The notes under the pieces: generated by a model
What the model was told of the DNA's origin: nothing
Database searches by the model: none
What the model saw: the letters and a program-made list of their open reading frames with translations, nothing else
Source: Hysterium pulicare CBS 123377
Lineage: Eukaryota; Ascomycota; Dothideomycetes; Hysteriales; Hysteriaceae
Direction: 5' to 3'
Assembly (NCBI GenBank): GCA_000467715.1
Contig: AJFK01000148.1
Coordinates: forward strand, 1 to 64,000
Length of the DNA stretch: 64,000 nucleotides
Shown here: piece after piece, positions 44,857-56,688 of the stretch
Layout of the letters: every line of letters begins with the position of its first letter
How positions within the stretch are numbered: position 1 is the stretch's first letter
Position numbers and translations under genes: made by a program

Positions 44857-46621
44857 TTACTGGGCTTTAGGAGCTACGTGAACATAAAGAGGTTTCTTTG
44901 CCCATAACTCATGGATCTCCAGATCCGTCCAGACCTGTCTCTCGTTCACCAGACTCAAATCATACGTCCAGATTACCGAGGAAAGAATAGCTCGTGTGGA
45001 GTGATATGCAAGACTGCGCAGTAACACCGTTTGTCAACAGTGGCTTAGTTGTAGGTGACAAGACTTGACTTACTTCTGCCCAATACAAATGCGAGGTCCA
45101 TGGCCAAATGGTTGCAAGACGAACCTATCATCATCGGCATAGGGCGCAGGTGGGTCTTTCAGCCAGCGCTCCGGTACAAACGCCTCTGGATCCTTGAAGT
45201 TTAACGGTGAGTGGTAAGCCGCGTAGTGACTCAATTGCACCGTGACCTAAAAGAACTCGAATCAGCAAGCATATAGAGTAGATTGCCTTGTCCAGACGTA
45301 CATTTCCTGGCACCCAATCGCCGCAAACCGTACCACCCCCTGGCGGCACGAGTCGCATGGTTCCTACTGGAACTGGGGGGAAGAGACGGAGGCCCTCTTC
45401 AATACAAGCGGCGAGATATGGCATGGCTTGCAAGGTTCGAAGTGACAGGTCGTTGATATCCTTGACCGTTCGAATTTCTTCGGCAAGCCTCTTCAACTTC
45501 TCCGGATTCTTACACAGGTAATACGTTAACCCACTCAAAAGAGTGGCAGTTGTTTCGGTTCCTGCAACCATAAAATCGCTCATAATCGCATGCAGCTCAG
45601 GATTGCTAAAGCCCTTGACTGCATCATTCTTTTCAAGCATGCTCCAGAAGTCCGGTCTATCGATCTCTCGATTCATCCTCTGCTGCACTTTGTTGACGCA
45701 GTACATATACTGCTGCTCCCGCTTCTCTCTCATAGATCGAGGCATAATCCATTTGACGACTGCACTGAGAACTGGCCATCTAGCGACTGCATGCATGAAA
45801 GAGATTGATCGTACATGACCGAAGATAGAATCGACCCAGGGAGTATAGGTGAGGTTTTGGAGAAGACCAAGATCTTCTCCGAACGTCAAATCACCCATGA
45901 TCTACAGATATCAGCAAGAGCTAGCTTCAGTTTACCAATAGAACTTGCATCAAAAGTAGTGAAGTTATACATCTTCACCATATCAATCTGGTCACGTGAC
46001 AAGTCGACCTCTTTCGTGGTAGAGCTCACCAAGTCTCCCAGCTTTTGGACCAGGAAATTGCAATGACCTTTAATCAGAAGCTCTTGATCGTTGAGGGCCC
46101 GATCGGAGAATGCGTGGTTGAACAGCCTCCGTTTTCTCTGGTGGTCGGGGCCTTCTGCTCTCAGAAGGCCTGGTGTGCCAGCTTCCTCGGGACCATTCTG
46201 CGCCTTATCCTTCGCAAAGGAGGGTTTGTTGCCGGTTCGATGGCCGTATATGTCTTTCCACGCCCTAGAATCTACGTAGCTGAGCTCGTTTGGAGCCAGG
46301 CGAACAACTGGACCGTATTTCTTGTGAAGTTCGGTGATGACAAATGGGCCACGACCGGAAAGGCGATAGTAATAAATAGTGCAAACAGTGGCGCCGAAGA
46401 GTTTAGGACCGGGGAACTTCCTCAGAGGATGCAGAAAGACATTGTATAGAAGACGCAACAGCGTGTAGCCGACGATCTGTATCGAATAGACAGTTGGCAG
46501 TCTGTCCAATGACCCGGAAGACAGTGTGTACAAAAAGGGAGCTTACCGAGACGAAGGAGCCAAAAGCGATTGTGGACAGGGTTAGATGTGCCGACCAGGC
46601 CTCCAGGTTAATTGAATTCAT
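44857..46621 (-). CDS. Cytochrome P450, CYP65-like
   Basis: Five exons, 46621-46547, 46476-45949, 45901-45302, 45246-45074 and 45013-44857, give 510 residues. Intron 2 starts with GC in full consensus (GAT|GCAAGT..TAG) and joins FTTFD to IMGDLTFGE, exactly as family members read. An N-terminal membrane anchor is followed by HPLRKFPGPK, then AGTETT in helix I (about 314-319), EEGLR as the ExxR motif (about 370-373), the FVPERW stretch and the haem loop FGHGPRICIGQ with Cys near 455. The C-terminus is normal. The pattern suggests the CYP65/isotrichodermin hydroxylase-like group, ER-bound monooxygenases of secondary or catabolic metabolism. Divergently arranged with the SDR gene. Confidence 0.93.
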
Positions 46622-47031
46622 GTTGACAAACCAGCGAGATACGATGATACACGGCCTTCAAATATCATGCAAAAACTGAAGGAAAGCTGGCAACCAATGT
46701 CGTTGATATAATGCTAATCGCTTCCGTCACATTGCTCGGAGCGAGGGCCCTTCATGCCCGCCCCGCCTAGATGAACTTTAACGCCGAGCCTAAGTCTAAC
46801 CCCGGACCGTAGTTCTACCCCGCCTCCGATTTCCCCGTAGCTAAGCCCGCCCTCGCCATCTCCTTGACTCGCGAGTTGGACTTGGCTCGGCATCACAACG
46901 TCGGAGTTCCTAGAGGATTGGCTACGATATTCAGACCTCGGGAGTATGGCTAACGATATCATCCCCCAGTCTCGCTGTTGTGGCGTCTCGTTGCTATATC
47001 GCATACGGTAGCTTATTTCAAGGCTTGCATC
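46622..47031. promoter_or_regulatory. Two-way promoter region of P450 and SDR genes
   Basis: 410 bases between divergent start codons. The middle (46740-46870) is GC-rich and holds several CGG/CCG triplets, including CGGACCG near 46803 and a CGG pair near 46890-46908 (CTCGGCATCACAACGTCGG). Confidence 0.5.
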
Positions 47032-48085
47032 ATGGCAGAAATCGCAATAGACCGGGCAACACTCGCCAAAGCCAAAGGGAAGGTGGTTGTCGTTCACGGG
47101 GGAGCAAATGGAATTGGTCAAGCAACAGTCACCCAGTTCGTTGAGCACGGCGCCCACGTCTTCTTTGCCGATTGGGACGGAACGTCTGGGTTGGACCTGG
47201 AGACCAAGCTGAACTCTCTGTCCAATCCAAACGGTGGCTCTGCAACATTCCAAAAATTGGATGCTCGGGACTATGAGAGCCAACTGAATCTATTTGATGC
47301 GGCTTTCAATAAACATCATCGTGTTGATATGGCGGTGTATTGTGCCGGAATCTCTGAGAGGCCAGGTTTTTTGGACCCTAAAACACTCACCTTGGAGGGC
47401 ATCAGGGAGGTAAGTGGTCCCTGCAACCCCTTCTCTCGCAGCGATTCGCTCATCTGGAACAGATCCCAAAGTTTATAGCCCCTGTTCTCGACATCAATCT
47501 TGTCGGTTGTCTATACTTCACACGAATTGCACTAGCATATCTCCCGCAAAACGTCACTGCCCAGGATGCTGGTATGAAATCGATAACTCTCGTATCTTCT
47601 GCCGCTGGTTTCAAAGAATCCCCGGGTCTTGCTGTATACTCTGCTAGCAAGCATGGTATCATCGGTCTCATGCGCTCCCTTCGTCTTCTCACTTTACCTC
47701 GATTTGGAATCAGATTGAACGTGGTCTGTCCATGGGCCACGGATACTGCCATGATCAAGGAGGCCGTTCACCTTTTTGAAGAAAACAAGATACCTCTGAA
47801 TACTCCGAAAGATATAGCAGACATCATCCAGCAGGTTTCTGCCGATTCACAGGCGCATGGGCAAGCTATCTACTGTACTGGAGGCGTCTTCATCGACATT
47901 GAAGATGGCATCAACCGACTAGAGCCACAATGGTTAGGTGAAAAGCATTCCAGAGATCTCAATGAGGGACAGGAGACGCTAGGCAAGGTTAGTTGTGAGA
48001 TTTCATTGAAAGATGGTTATTTACGCTGCCCGTCAGTACACTAAAACTTCTGCAGGGCGTCGATTGGAGTCAAGCGCACCAATGA
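47032..48085 (+). CDS. Short-chain dehydrogenase/reductase
   Basis: Exons 47032-47409, 47463-47987 and 48056-48085 give 310 residues; the last exon codes only for GVDWSQAHQ and the stop. The acceptor at 47462 was chosen because it alone keeps frame into IPKFIAPVLDINLVG. The cofactor motif is VVVHGGANGIGQATV (TGxxxGIG variant), followed by acidic FADWD after beta-2, which favours NAD(H). Further motifs are YCAGIS (NAG position), LVSSAAGF with the catalytic Ser and YSASKHGIIG with Tyr and Lys. This is a classical SDR resembling 15-hydroxyprostaglandin dehydrogenase-type fungal enzymes. In the cluster it could oxidise a side-chain alcohol or a diol to a ketone. Confidence 0.92.
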
Positions 48086-48725
48086 AGCACTGATTAGAGC
48101 GGATGATCCCTGCGAATGCACCAGTTGTCCGAATGCATCACCGCTTTGGCTTGCCTACTGACAATGAACTGACCATTGAATTGGAGGCTTGCAGTTCAAG
48201 TACGTAAAATGTAGATTGCTCAGGAACAAATAAACTGAAATATAGCTCCATTTCTCGATCCACTCCGTGTGGAACCTCTGATCCGAGTGATGGAAGTCCT
48301 CGTCCTCGATAGATTTGCCTCACAACGATGTTGGTCCAGGTTTCAAGAGACTATCCACGTAGCATTTCCCGCACTTCTGGTGCTTGCCACACTGCAATCG
48401 CCAATATCTCGAGCTAAACTAAGGTTTGAGGAACAGCCCTAGTGATCATGTGACTTTCCGCCAAGGCAAAAAGCTTCGTTGACCACATGCGCAGATTGTG
48501 GGGCCCCGCGAACCAGGACTTCCGGCAATTTGTCCGGGGTTTTGTGCCTCAAACAGCATCCCGCTAGCTTCATTCCGGGCTGAAATCTAGACTTGCATTC
48601 AGATCCCCAAGTATAACAAAGTCGGCATTAACCTGCACTCATCGCTGCATGCCTTCTGCTTTCGCGAAGTGTTCACAAGCACATCGGTATCGTCTCTGCC
48701 ATCGTTTCAGTCGTTCTCATCCACC
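48086..48725. other. Intergenic, MFS promoter region
   Basis: Holds the candidate site at 48522-48537. No gene seen. Confidence 0.4.
48522..48537. promoter_or_regulatory. Candidate regulator site upstream of MFS gene
   Basis: CCGGCAATTTGTCCGG, about 190 bases upstream of the ATG: CCGG repeated with eight bases between. Shares CCGGCA and TTTGTCCG with the site upstream of the dioxygenase gene. Confidence 0.3.
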
Positions 48726-50512
48726 ATGCCCTTCGGAATACTCGAGCCGCACTCCTCGCTCGAACACGTGCCAGGTACTGCGAAGCTCGAAGAGATTGGG
48801 CAAGAGCACATCATCAGCCTTAAAAAGGGCACCGGAAAAGATGACGATATTGTGCTGATTCCTCAGCCATCCAATGATCCAAATGATCCGCTCAACTGGC
48901 CGCTTTGGCAGCGCGATCTTATTTTGGTGCTTTATATGTATTGCACATTGACTTGTGTAGGAGGGTAAGTTGCCCATATCTACGCGTCTCAACAGGATGG
49001 CTAAGCTGGCGCGTACAGAGTCGGCCCTACTATCTCCGTTATGGCATTACCATTGATCAAGCAGTTCCATATTGGCTTCACCCAGGTGTCCCTTCTCACT
49101 GGATATAATCTCTGCGCAGTCGGCGCAAGCGCTGTTTTTATCTCAGCTCTGGCCCGCAAATTTGGAAAACGCCCGATGACACTTATTTCAATGGCACTCG
49201 CGCTTGCCGGAACAATCTGGGGTGGAGCTGCTAACACATATCAATCAATGGTCGGTGCCAGAGTTGTCCAAGGGTTGGGCGTGGCAATGTTTGAAAGCGT
49301 CACCTTTGCCATTATCGGCGATCTTTATCACGTCCACCAAAGGGGCTCGCGCATGGCTCTCTACATTCTCTCGCAATCCGGTATCGCACATCTTCCGTCG
49401 CTTATCGCAGGCAAGATTTCTGAAGACCTTGGTTGGCGATGGGTGTTTTGGCTTTTGGCCATCTTCGTCGCAGTCGGACTCGTATTGGCAATACTCTACG
49501 CTTGGGAGACTGCCTGGAATCGTAATGAGATATACGATATTGATACCTCATCGCAAAATGTAAGAGACCTGACCGGAATGATGGAAAACATCGCTGACTG
49601 AAAGAATCAGAATATCCAGATATTAGAGAACAAATTTAGCGCAGGTCATAGCGAGAAAGACAACGTCGAGCAAACAATCACCTTATCCTCGACTGAGGGC
49701 CAGACTCGCGACTCATGGCTTCGGCGGATGAAGCCGTATTCTACCACCTACACGGAGCAGTCTCTGATCAAAATGATCATTCGGCCATTCTTAGTTCTAC
49801 TCAACCCTGTCATCCTCTGGGCTGTCATCATCATCGCGTTCTCTCAACTTTGGATTGTAGCAATTTCTTTTGTGATTGCGCAGATTTTTGGGTCGCCGCC
49901 ATATTCTTTGACGACCGCTCAAATCGGGTACATATCAGCAGGACCAATGGTCGGCGGATTCCTTGGCTGTATTCTATGCGGCGTGGTAGCCGACCCAATT
50001 GCCAAAGGTCTTAGCCGGCGGAACAATGGCATATATGAGCCCGAGTTCCGTCTCGTTCTTATGATCGGAGTGCCTATATTCGCCACGCTTGGCTATTTTC
50101 TCTTTGGAAATCTGGCAAGTGAGGGTAAGAGCGCGGTTGCCCTCGCTGCAATCTGGGGTATCACCTTTGTGTCCGTTCAATTCGCAGCGAATGCGACAGG
50201 AGCGTACCTTGTGGATGCTTTCCGTAACGTCAGTGTCGAGATTTTCATCATTTCTATGAGTGTGAAGAATTTCATCTTCTTTGGGTTCTCTTGTAGGTTC
50301 ATCTCTTTACCCATCTCATGCTTTGATTGCACAAAGATTGACGTGTGACAGATTTTTTGAACGACTGGCTCGCAAGCTGGGGACCTGCCAGGGTTTTCAA
50401 CTGCATTGGCGGAATAATGGTTGCTCTTTCGGTCACGACTATCCCCATTTACATTTTTGGTAAGAAGCTTAGGGCATGGTGGCATACCCACGATGTATTC
50501 AATAAGAGCTGA
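48726..50512 (+). CDS. MFS transporter
   Basis: Exons 48726-48964, 49019-49559, 49611-50292 and 50352-50512 give 540 residues. After a hydrophilic N-terminus with NDPNDPLNWPLW (a signature of fungal DHA1-type major facilitator proteins) come about twelve hydrophobic segments in two groups. They are split by a charged loop of about 70 residues encoded around intron 2 (ILENKFSAGHSEKD to SWLRRMKPYS). Motif A-like sequence ARKFGKRP follows helix two. The end reads FGFSYFLNDWLASWGPARVF and a final helix. The location between the SDR and the activator suggests uptake of the cluster substrate or export of a product; sequence alone does not tell the direction. Confidence 0.92.
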
Positions 50513-50953
50513 AGGCGTATACCAAATGCCGGTAGGAGGGGAAAGTCGATGTAATTGCAGAGGCGTTGAGCTGCGGATTGGTACGATGAATAATGCAAGC
50601 GTGTGAAAGAGGAGAATAATGCAGTCGTTGGAGTATTCTAGGGTGTATTCTGCCTAGGTATACCTAATATTGATAAACCCTTATTTATGCCAAATTGCCG
50701 AATCTTGATGCCTTGCTTAGCTCGCACGTGACTTGCTGCCTCACCCCGCATTCGGCTCCCCCGGAACCTGGAAGCCCCGCATTCCGCCGATCGTTAACAT
50801 CACGTGGGTATTTTTCCGAACTCGAAATCTTCCCAACGTACAGTGCAGGTGCAGATTCCGACTGCACACCCCGGCACACTTGCTCTTCCCCGTACCTGGC
50901 CGAGCCTCTGTGCACCACGAAGACTCCACGGCCCATGTGTATATAGGCTCACA
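50513..50953. other. Intergenic, promoter of the activator gene
   Basis: GC-rich, with TATATAGG at 50939-50946 only about 15 bases before the ATG. No gene seen. Confidence 0.35.
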
Positions 50954-53193
50954 ATGACAAGCAGCCAGCCAAGTGTTAATCGAGCCTGTGAGGCTTGTAA
51001 GAGGTAGTGTCCCATGAAGCTAGCAGCCCTGCCATCGAGACACGTTACTAAAAGAATGCAGGAAAAAGGCAAAATGTACGTATGGTTGAGCAGAAAAGGT
51101 TATTCTACTCCTCGACGGGTCTCGTTGACGCGTTCCAGGTGATGGGGCGAGGCCCGTTTGTTCCCCTTGCGCCAAAGCTCAGATTGATTGCCTCTACCCC
51201 TTTCGAAAGCCCCGGGATCGTGGTCGGATATCTAAACACGGCACGAATGGTGCCAGCTCAGTCGGAAGTAATGATCGAGCGCGACGTAGTTCCCAAATCC
51301 AAGTGAGAACGCCGGAATCAGGCTTATCCGGCATGTCGCCCAGCTTCCATCCTGGGACGGGAGGCCTCAACATACATTCAATAGATCCAATCAGCCCAGT
51401 TCTCAATGATTCTACATATGGTACGCAGATTAATGACACCTCCAGCACGAGAGATATGGTTCAGCACTTTTCCCTTGACCAGGACATATTGGACCTCCTA
51501 TACGATTCCAACCTCGACGGTTGGCAAACCGGAGATGTTGGTCTAAATCCATTTCAACCTGCGCCGATGGCGAGTAGTTCGCAATTACTCCCACCAAATG
51601 AGCACGACGGAAATCAGGTGTGGCTATCGGATATCGCTTCACAGCCTCCACCACAGCCACCACGAGACCACACGGTCGACTTGGACCGATACACGTTGGA
51701 TGTACCGGCCTTCGTGGTTGATGAATTGTAAGCAATATGCGAACCCTTTTCTTGCAAGAATCTGACTATTTGAATAGGATTCATTTGTACTTTCAGAGGG
51801 TGCAGACATTTTTACCACTGTTTCACTGGCCCCGATTCCGAGATAAGTTTGTCCATGCCGAAGCAGCCCCCAAGTACTCTAATTTGGAACGGGATTCTGC
51901 GTTTTTGCTGTATGGGATGATGTCGCTGTCTGCACGATACTCAAACTTGTCGTATTTCGCAACTATACACGTCAAAGAGCGTGGCCTGGCATTCGCAAGA
52001 AAAGCCCAAGCTTTTTACGATTGCGCCTCGACCTCTTCGCAGCTTATGGTTCCATCGTTGACATGGTTACAAGGCTGCATTCTGCTCGCCTATTGCAAAC
52101 AGGCCACAGCCCCAGTCTGGCGTGGCGACCCTCTTACAAGCAAGTGCAAAGAGATCGCATATGGCCTAGGCTTGCATAATATCGATGAAGATATCCCACG
52201 AAGCCCCGAACTATCTGAACCATTATCTGCGGAAGATTGGGTTTCTAAAGAAGAGCGGCGTCGAGTGTGGTGGGCCGTCTGGGAGCTTGATACGTTTGAT
52301 TCCGTGGCATCTAGTCGACCCATCACCAGGAATAGAACGGGAATACATGTTTTTCTCCCCGTATCAGACGAGGCATGGTTCGCGAGCAAACCGGTCACGT
52401 CTGCAAATTTGGAGGCCGACTTGATGCTCTGCTGGAAGAGCCTTAGAGACTGTCAAAACCGAGATGCGCGTGCTTGGTTCCTGATCAGCAACGATATTAT
52501 GGCGCGATCATACGAGCTTCGTCTTCGCGAAAACGTCGGATTTAGAGACATTGAGGATGTTGAAACTGTAATTGCATGTTTTTCGCTGCTTTTCCATGAT
52601 AGGTTCCCTGCCGCCACCACACAGATTTTGTTCAGCCAAACGACGTATCCGAAAGGCAATTGGGTACTTCTCACCCAGTTGATGCTGCACTCGTAAATCC
52701 CCCAAGTCTTATCACTTCGAAACAACTGTTCTGACTTGCAATTCAGCTCGCGCCTCTTAACCGGCGTCCTCAAACACCACATTTCACCGGAACCGAGTGT
52801 TTTACATTCCAGGAGACTCATCGATCAGTTAGGGAAGCAGTCTCTCCATGCTGCTGTGCTTGATCAGCTTCGGCAACCCATGGATGAAATCTTCCGGCTT
52901 TTGCGTTCATGGCCTCCTGAATATATAGCACTTTGCCCTCCTTTGATGGTGGGCATCGTCGTTGGTCCCTCCCAATTGACCCTGCGGCTAGCACGCCATT
53001 TGCGCAGCCCCGATACCCTCGCGGAGAGAGCCAAGCCCAGCATCTGGGAAGATCTTATCATTCTTGTGCTGACACACTTTGGGCGCTATTGGAGTGTTGG
53101 ACACATTTTGTTGAGTGAGTTGCTGCGTGTTGCCATGCCTGGGTCTCCACTGATAGCTCAATAGCTCTTCTTCGCTCATACGACAAAGACTGA
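50954..53193 (+). CDS. Zn2Cys6 transcription factor of the cluster
   Basis: Six exons, 50954-51003, 51062-51075, 51139-51727, 51778-52692, 52747-53114 and 53165-53193, give 654 residues. The zinc cluster is spread over the first three: ACEACKR, then the 14-base exon with KKAK, then DGARPVCSPCAKAQIDC. Together they give a perfect CX2CX6CX6CX2CX6C (Cys 12, 15, 22, 29, 32, 39). A Ser/Pro/Gln-rich linker leads to the Fungal_trans domain (LIHLYFQRVQTFLPLFHW, with RRRVWWAVWELDTFDS in the middle). The last intron is optional: without it the protein ends ...LLSELLRVAMPGSPLIAQ at 53164. The gene ends the catabolic cluster and is the natural candidate for its activator. Confidence 0.88.
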
Positions 53194-55169
53194 TTTGTAG
53201 AGTAAACAATAGGCACTCAGTAATGGCGTTAGGCACGAAGAGAAGTATTCAGCGTCCATATACTCCGGTTTGTTGTCCTGGTCGTAGTGGCATGTGATAC
53301 AAAGTGCACCGCAGGCGTCGGAGTAGGTAAGTCCTACAACCATTGGAACTCCTCATGATGCTCGTGTGACGAGAATCCTGAGACCAGGCTATATCCGTGC
53401 GACAAATTTGGCTTCAGGAGTAATCCTCTTCAGCTCTAGTGATGTCCTTGTGTTACGAAACTGAAGGATTGCAGAAGACCTGATAGTGATTTGTGCAACG
53501 AGGACTCGAACGGAGGACAGAGTTTAGTCAGTTATGAGATACAAGTTGTAGATTGCAAACCATGTATTTAGAAGATCGAGTGATATCAAATATCTCGTTG
53601 AATAGCGGTCAATAACATCAGCCTCATTTCGTAGTGTCGGGTGTATCGAGATTCCGGCGATGCGTTTGCCCGCTCCGATGCTTGGCATTCCCGCGATCCA
53701 CCAATACTCCACAAGCATTGCCTCTATTCGACTTTGCCTCCTCTCTGCATCACAATAAAATTCGAAAACCCCATCCCAAACGGTCATTGCCACTCGTGGA
53801 CTCACCCCATCCAAACCCCTCTCCAATTCCAAACCCCGACAGTACAAAGAGAGTTTACAAAATTGGAGCACTCTACGGCACTGGAGAAATAGACTCCGCC
53901 CAGTCTGCTATCATGCAATGCCTGGATTTGAACCAAGTGAGTAACGTAGGCGGGTCAAGAGGTACCTCTGCTACGCCTAGATCTACCAACACATACTACC
54001 TACACATTTCAGATCAGGGTCGCACATTTCCTGCACGTTGCCACGTCCCAGCTTAAAGCATACCTCCACCGGCCATCCCATCGAATATCCTACCTAAGTC
54101 AGAGTCAGCGACCCCTATAATAATGCCTGAGGCGCCATTGACCTGGGATATACAATCAACGAATTCGAGGGAGACGAAGAGGTCCTCTAGCACTCACATC
54201 ACTGGCTTCTTTCGAAGACCACTCCCGAGGATTGAGACAATAGATCGAAGGGATATACCACACAGGACATATACCGGGGTTGTTAGGAGTGGCATACTTC
54301 AATGTGTTCGCCTTTGGGCAATGCCTGGTGGTGGGAAAGCTATGCCATGTTCCACGCCCACCACACATCCGCCCCGGGAACCAGGATCCTTTTAGACTAC
54401 ATACGACATATTCTCATTGCTACCCGAACACCCTCTCTCACACAATGCACTGCAAGATGAGCATTGCGTCCACATTTACGCCCGCCGTTGATTTGCATTA
54501 TCTCTCAGTCACTTTCTTTCATGATCCTGCGTGGGCCATCGATACCCGACGAGGACACTTATCGTCTACGTGATCGATCAGTTTAATCATTCACCAATGC
54601 TATCAAATTCAAGTCGCGCGCATTCAAATACGTCAACATTCTCCTGATCTTGACATTGTTTGGCACATGCATTTGTTTTACTCGCAACGTTAGCTGTAAG
54701 GCATTCATCACAGAAATCAGCGTGCTTCTTGCAAATGCGAACCAGAGTATGGGGGCAATGTCGTGAGCTCACCATACTGTACTCTAGAATCCTATTTCAT
54801 TTACTCAGTGCGATCTCTACTTTTGAAGTGCATGATTATCCATGTGCCATAGACTACACGATGTGATTTCTACCGTAATAATATGAGGATAACGTTTGAC
54901 GAGACGCAGGAAAAGGTTTCGTGGTAATTGCGTAGAGGTATGGAAACGGCGTTGCTATCGTGGGGTTGAGTCGGTGCGGAGGATGAATTCATGTGCCAAG
55001 ATTTTGAATGGGTCAGAACACGTGCCGACGAAGGTTGATAATATTGACAGAGCCTCACTCCAGGACTTACCCACCACATCACAGCAAAGCGACATACGAC
55101 ATCATTAAACGCTGCAACGAGTAAGATATTCATCTCATCTAGCGAAACTGATAAAGAATCTAGTATCGT
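53194..55169. other. Long intergenic stretch
   Basis: About 2 kb after the cluster. A plus-strand frame around 53700-53940 ends at a good donor (CAA|GTGAGT) but has no recognisable product, and a minus frame overlaps it. No gene supported. Confidence 0.4.
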
Positions 55170-56688
55170 ATGAGCAGCAATCATCCCATTCTATCCACCC
55201 AGTGGGGTAAAGGGCAGGGTAAGCAAGTAAACGAAGCCGCACATACAGCGACTGATACTAACACACACAGGTTTTTCCCCGGGAACGCCCGATCCCAACA
55301 ATGACGTGTTCGGCCCAGAAGCAATCGCTCTCCTGCGGTTACGGGTTGACGCCTTTCACCAACGTGTGAGAATCCAGTTGGACAGACAAGCAAGAGGACT
55401 GCCTGTTGCCCCAATTCGACTTATAGAGGAGGACATCAGGCTCCTCATTCTCGCGCATGAGGATGTGAACAATCGGTGCTTGGAGGCCGAGCGAGACTAC
55501 GCACGGTTGACGTTACAGACGGAAAGCCTAGCTGGTAGAACAGCAACGGCATTCTCTGTAGAGAATCGACTGAAGACCAAGACGGCAGAACTTCTTGGTG
55601 ACACAGGAATAGCGGCCCCTGCATCTTCGAAGCAGCAGACGCAAAGCCTTGCTGACTCTACAGCAACGACATTCTCTGCACAACGGAAGAAGCATACGCT
55701 TGCCAGCGCCGCATTTACGACACCCTCCGCACAACAGCCGCATAAATCGCAAATGGAGAGTGCTGCTGACAACCCATCAGCGAAAGCATCCTTTGCAACA
55801 ATGCCGCTGAAATCGCAGACGAGGAATGACACCGCTGCCGATCAGAACGTGACGGCTCCACCTTCAGCTACACCAAGCCAAGCGTCGCCGCGTGACCAGT
55901 GCAAGCCAACTGAGGACGAACTCCTCGAAGCAGCCATATTGGGTTTCGAGAGGCGAGAGGCAGAGAGGACACGAGCTGCGCATACGGCTCGAGGTAAACA
56001 GCCCTGTACGAGCCCGACTGACGAGGCTGAATTCCTCGAGTTCCTTGAGAATATACCGCCCTATCCGTGCGAGCTGACTGAAGACGAAATCCTCGAGGGA
56101 GCCATGTTGATACTCCATCGGGAAGAAATAGAGAGACGATGCGCGCAGGGCCTGTCTAAGCGGGCACCGCTACTATACCGAAACACCATCCTCCCTCGAA
56201 ATGCACATTTGGAACTCTCTGCTTTTTCTTCTTGGACTGGTCCACCTGGAGAAGGCCCTTATGGTTTTTCACGCTGGATGAGCTTTTTCGGTTCGATCGC
56301 CCCAGAGCCATGGCAGTATGGGGATGGCGATTGTTTTGGTGATCACGGAAAGGTCCCAGTATTTTGGTATGCCCCAGCGATAGAGATGCGTTTGAAAGAT
56401 CTGGGCTTATGTGCAACCACCTGGACGGCGCCATGTTATGAAGAATGCCCCTACGGGCATGCCCACTGCTTCTACCGTCATTGGTGGTTCACTCCAGAGG
56501 AGGAGCAATGGATCGACCCTTCCTTCATGGAAGAAGCGCGGCGAAGCTTTACTGGTACGGTGCAACCTCCAGGTATTGAACCTGTTTACAACTCAGGGCG
56601 ACCTCGCTTCGACTGGGATGCTTATCGGATAGCTGGTGACCCAGATTTCGACCTCGTCGTCGCTCAAGGGAATGTCGGTAAGCCGTAA
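55170..56688 (+). CDS. Cys/His-patch protein with duplicated acidic helix
   Basis: Exons 55170-55218 and 55271-56688, with a 52-nt intron (GTAAGC..CAG) holding a textbook TACTAAC branch, give 488 residues starting MSSNHPILSTQWGKGQGFSP. An N-terminal helix-rich part is followed by a Ser/Thr/Ala-rich region of loose repeats (SLAxxTATxFS). Then come two copies of an acidic helix, PTEDELLEAAILGFERRE (about 229-246) and LTEDEILEGAMLILHREE (about 285-302). The C-terminal third has a Cys/His cluster, C397, C405, C409, H413, H415, C416 and H420 (PCYEECPYGHAHCFYRH), that may bind zinc like CCCH fingers but is not a standard match. Family not recognised; an RNA-related role would fit the neighbouring helicase but is inference. 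Confidence 0.72.

Noticed and set aside
53501-53515. Minus-strand GTTCGAGTCC resembling a pol III B box
   Set aside because: The flanking bases do not form a T stem and there is no A box.
53913-53945. Minus-strand GGTTCAAATCC in a good five-pair stem, like a tRNA T arm
   Set aside because: The required acceptor partner and an A box are not found at the right distance (about 53983-53995), so it is not a tRNA gene.
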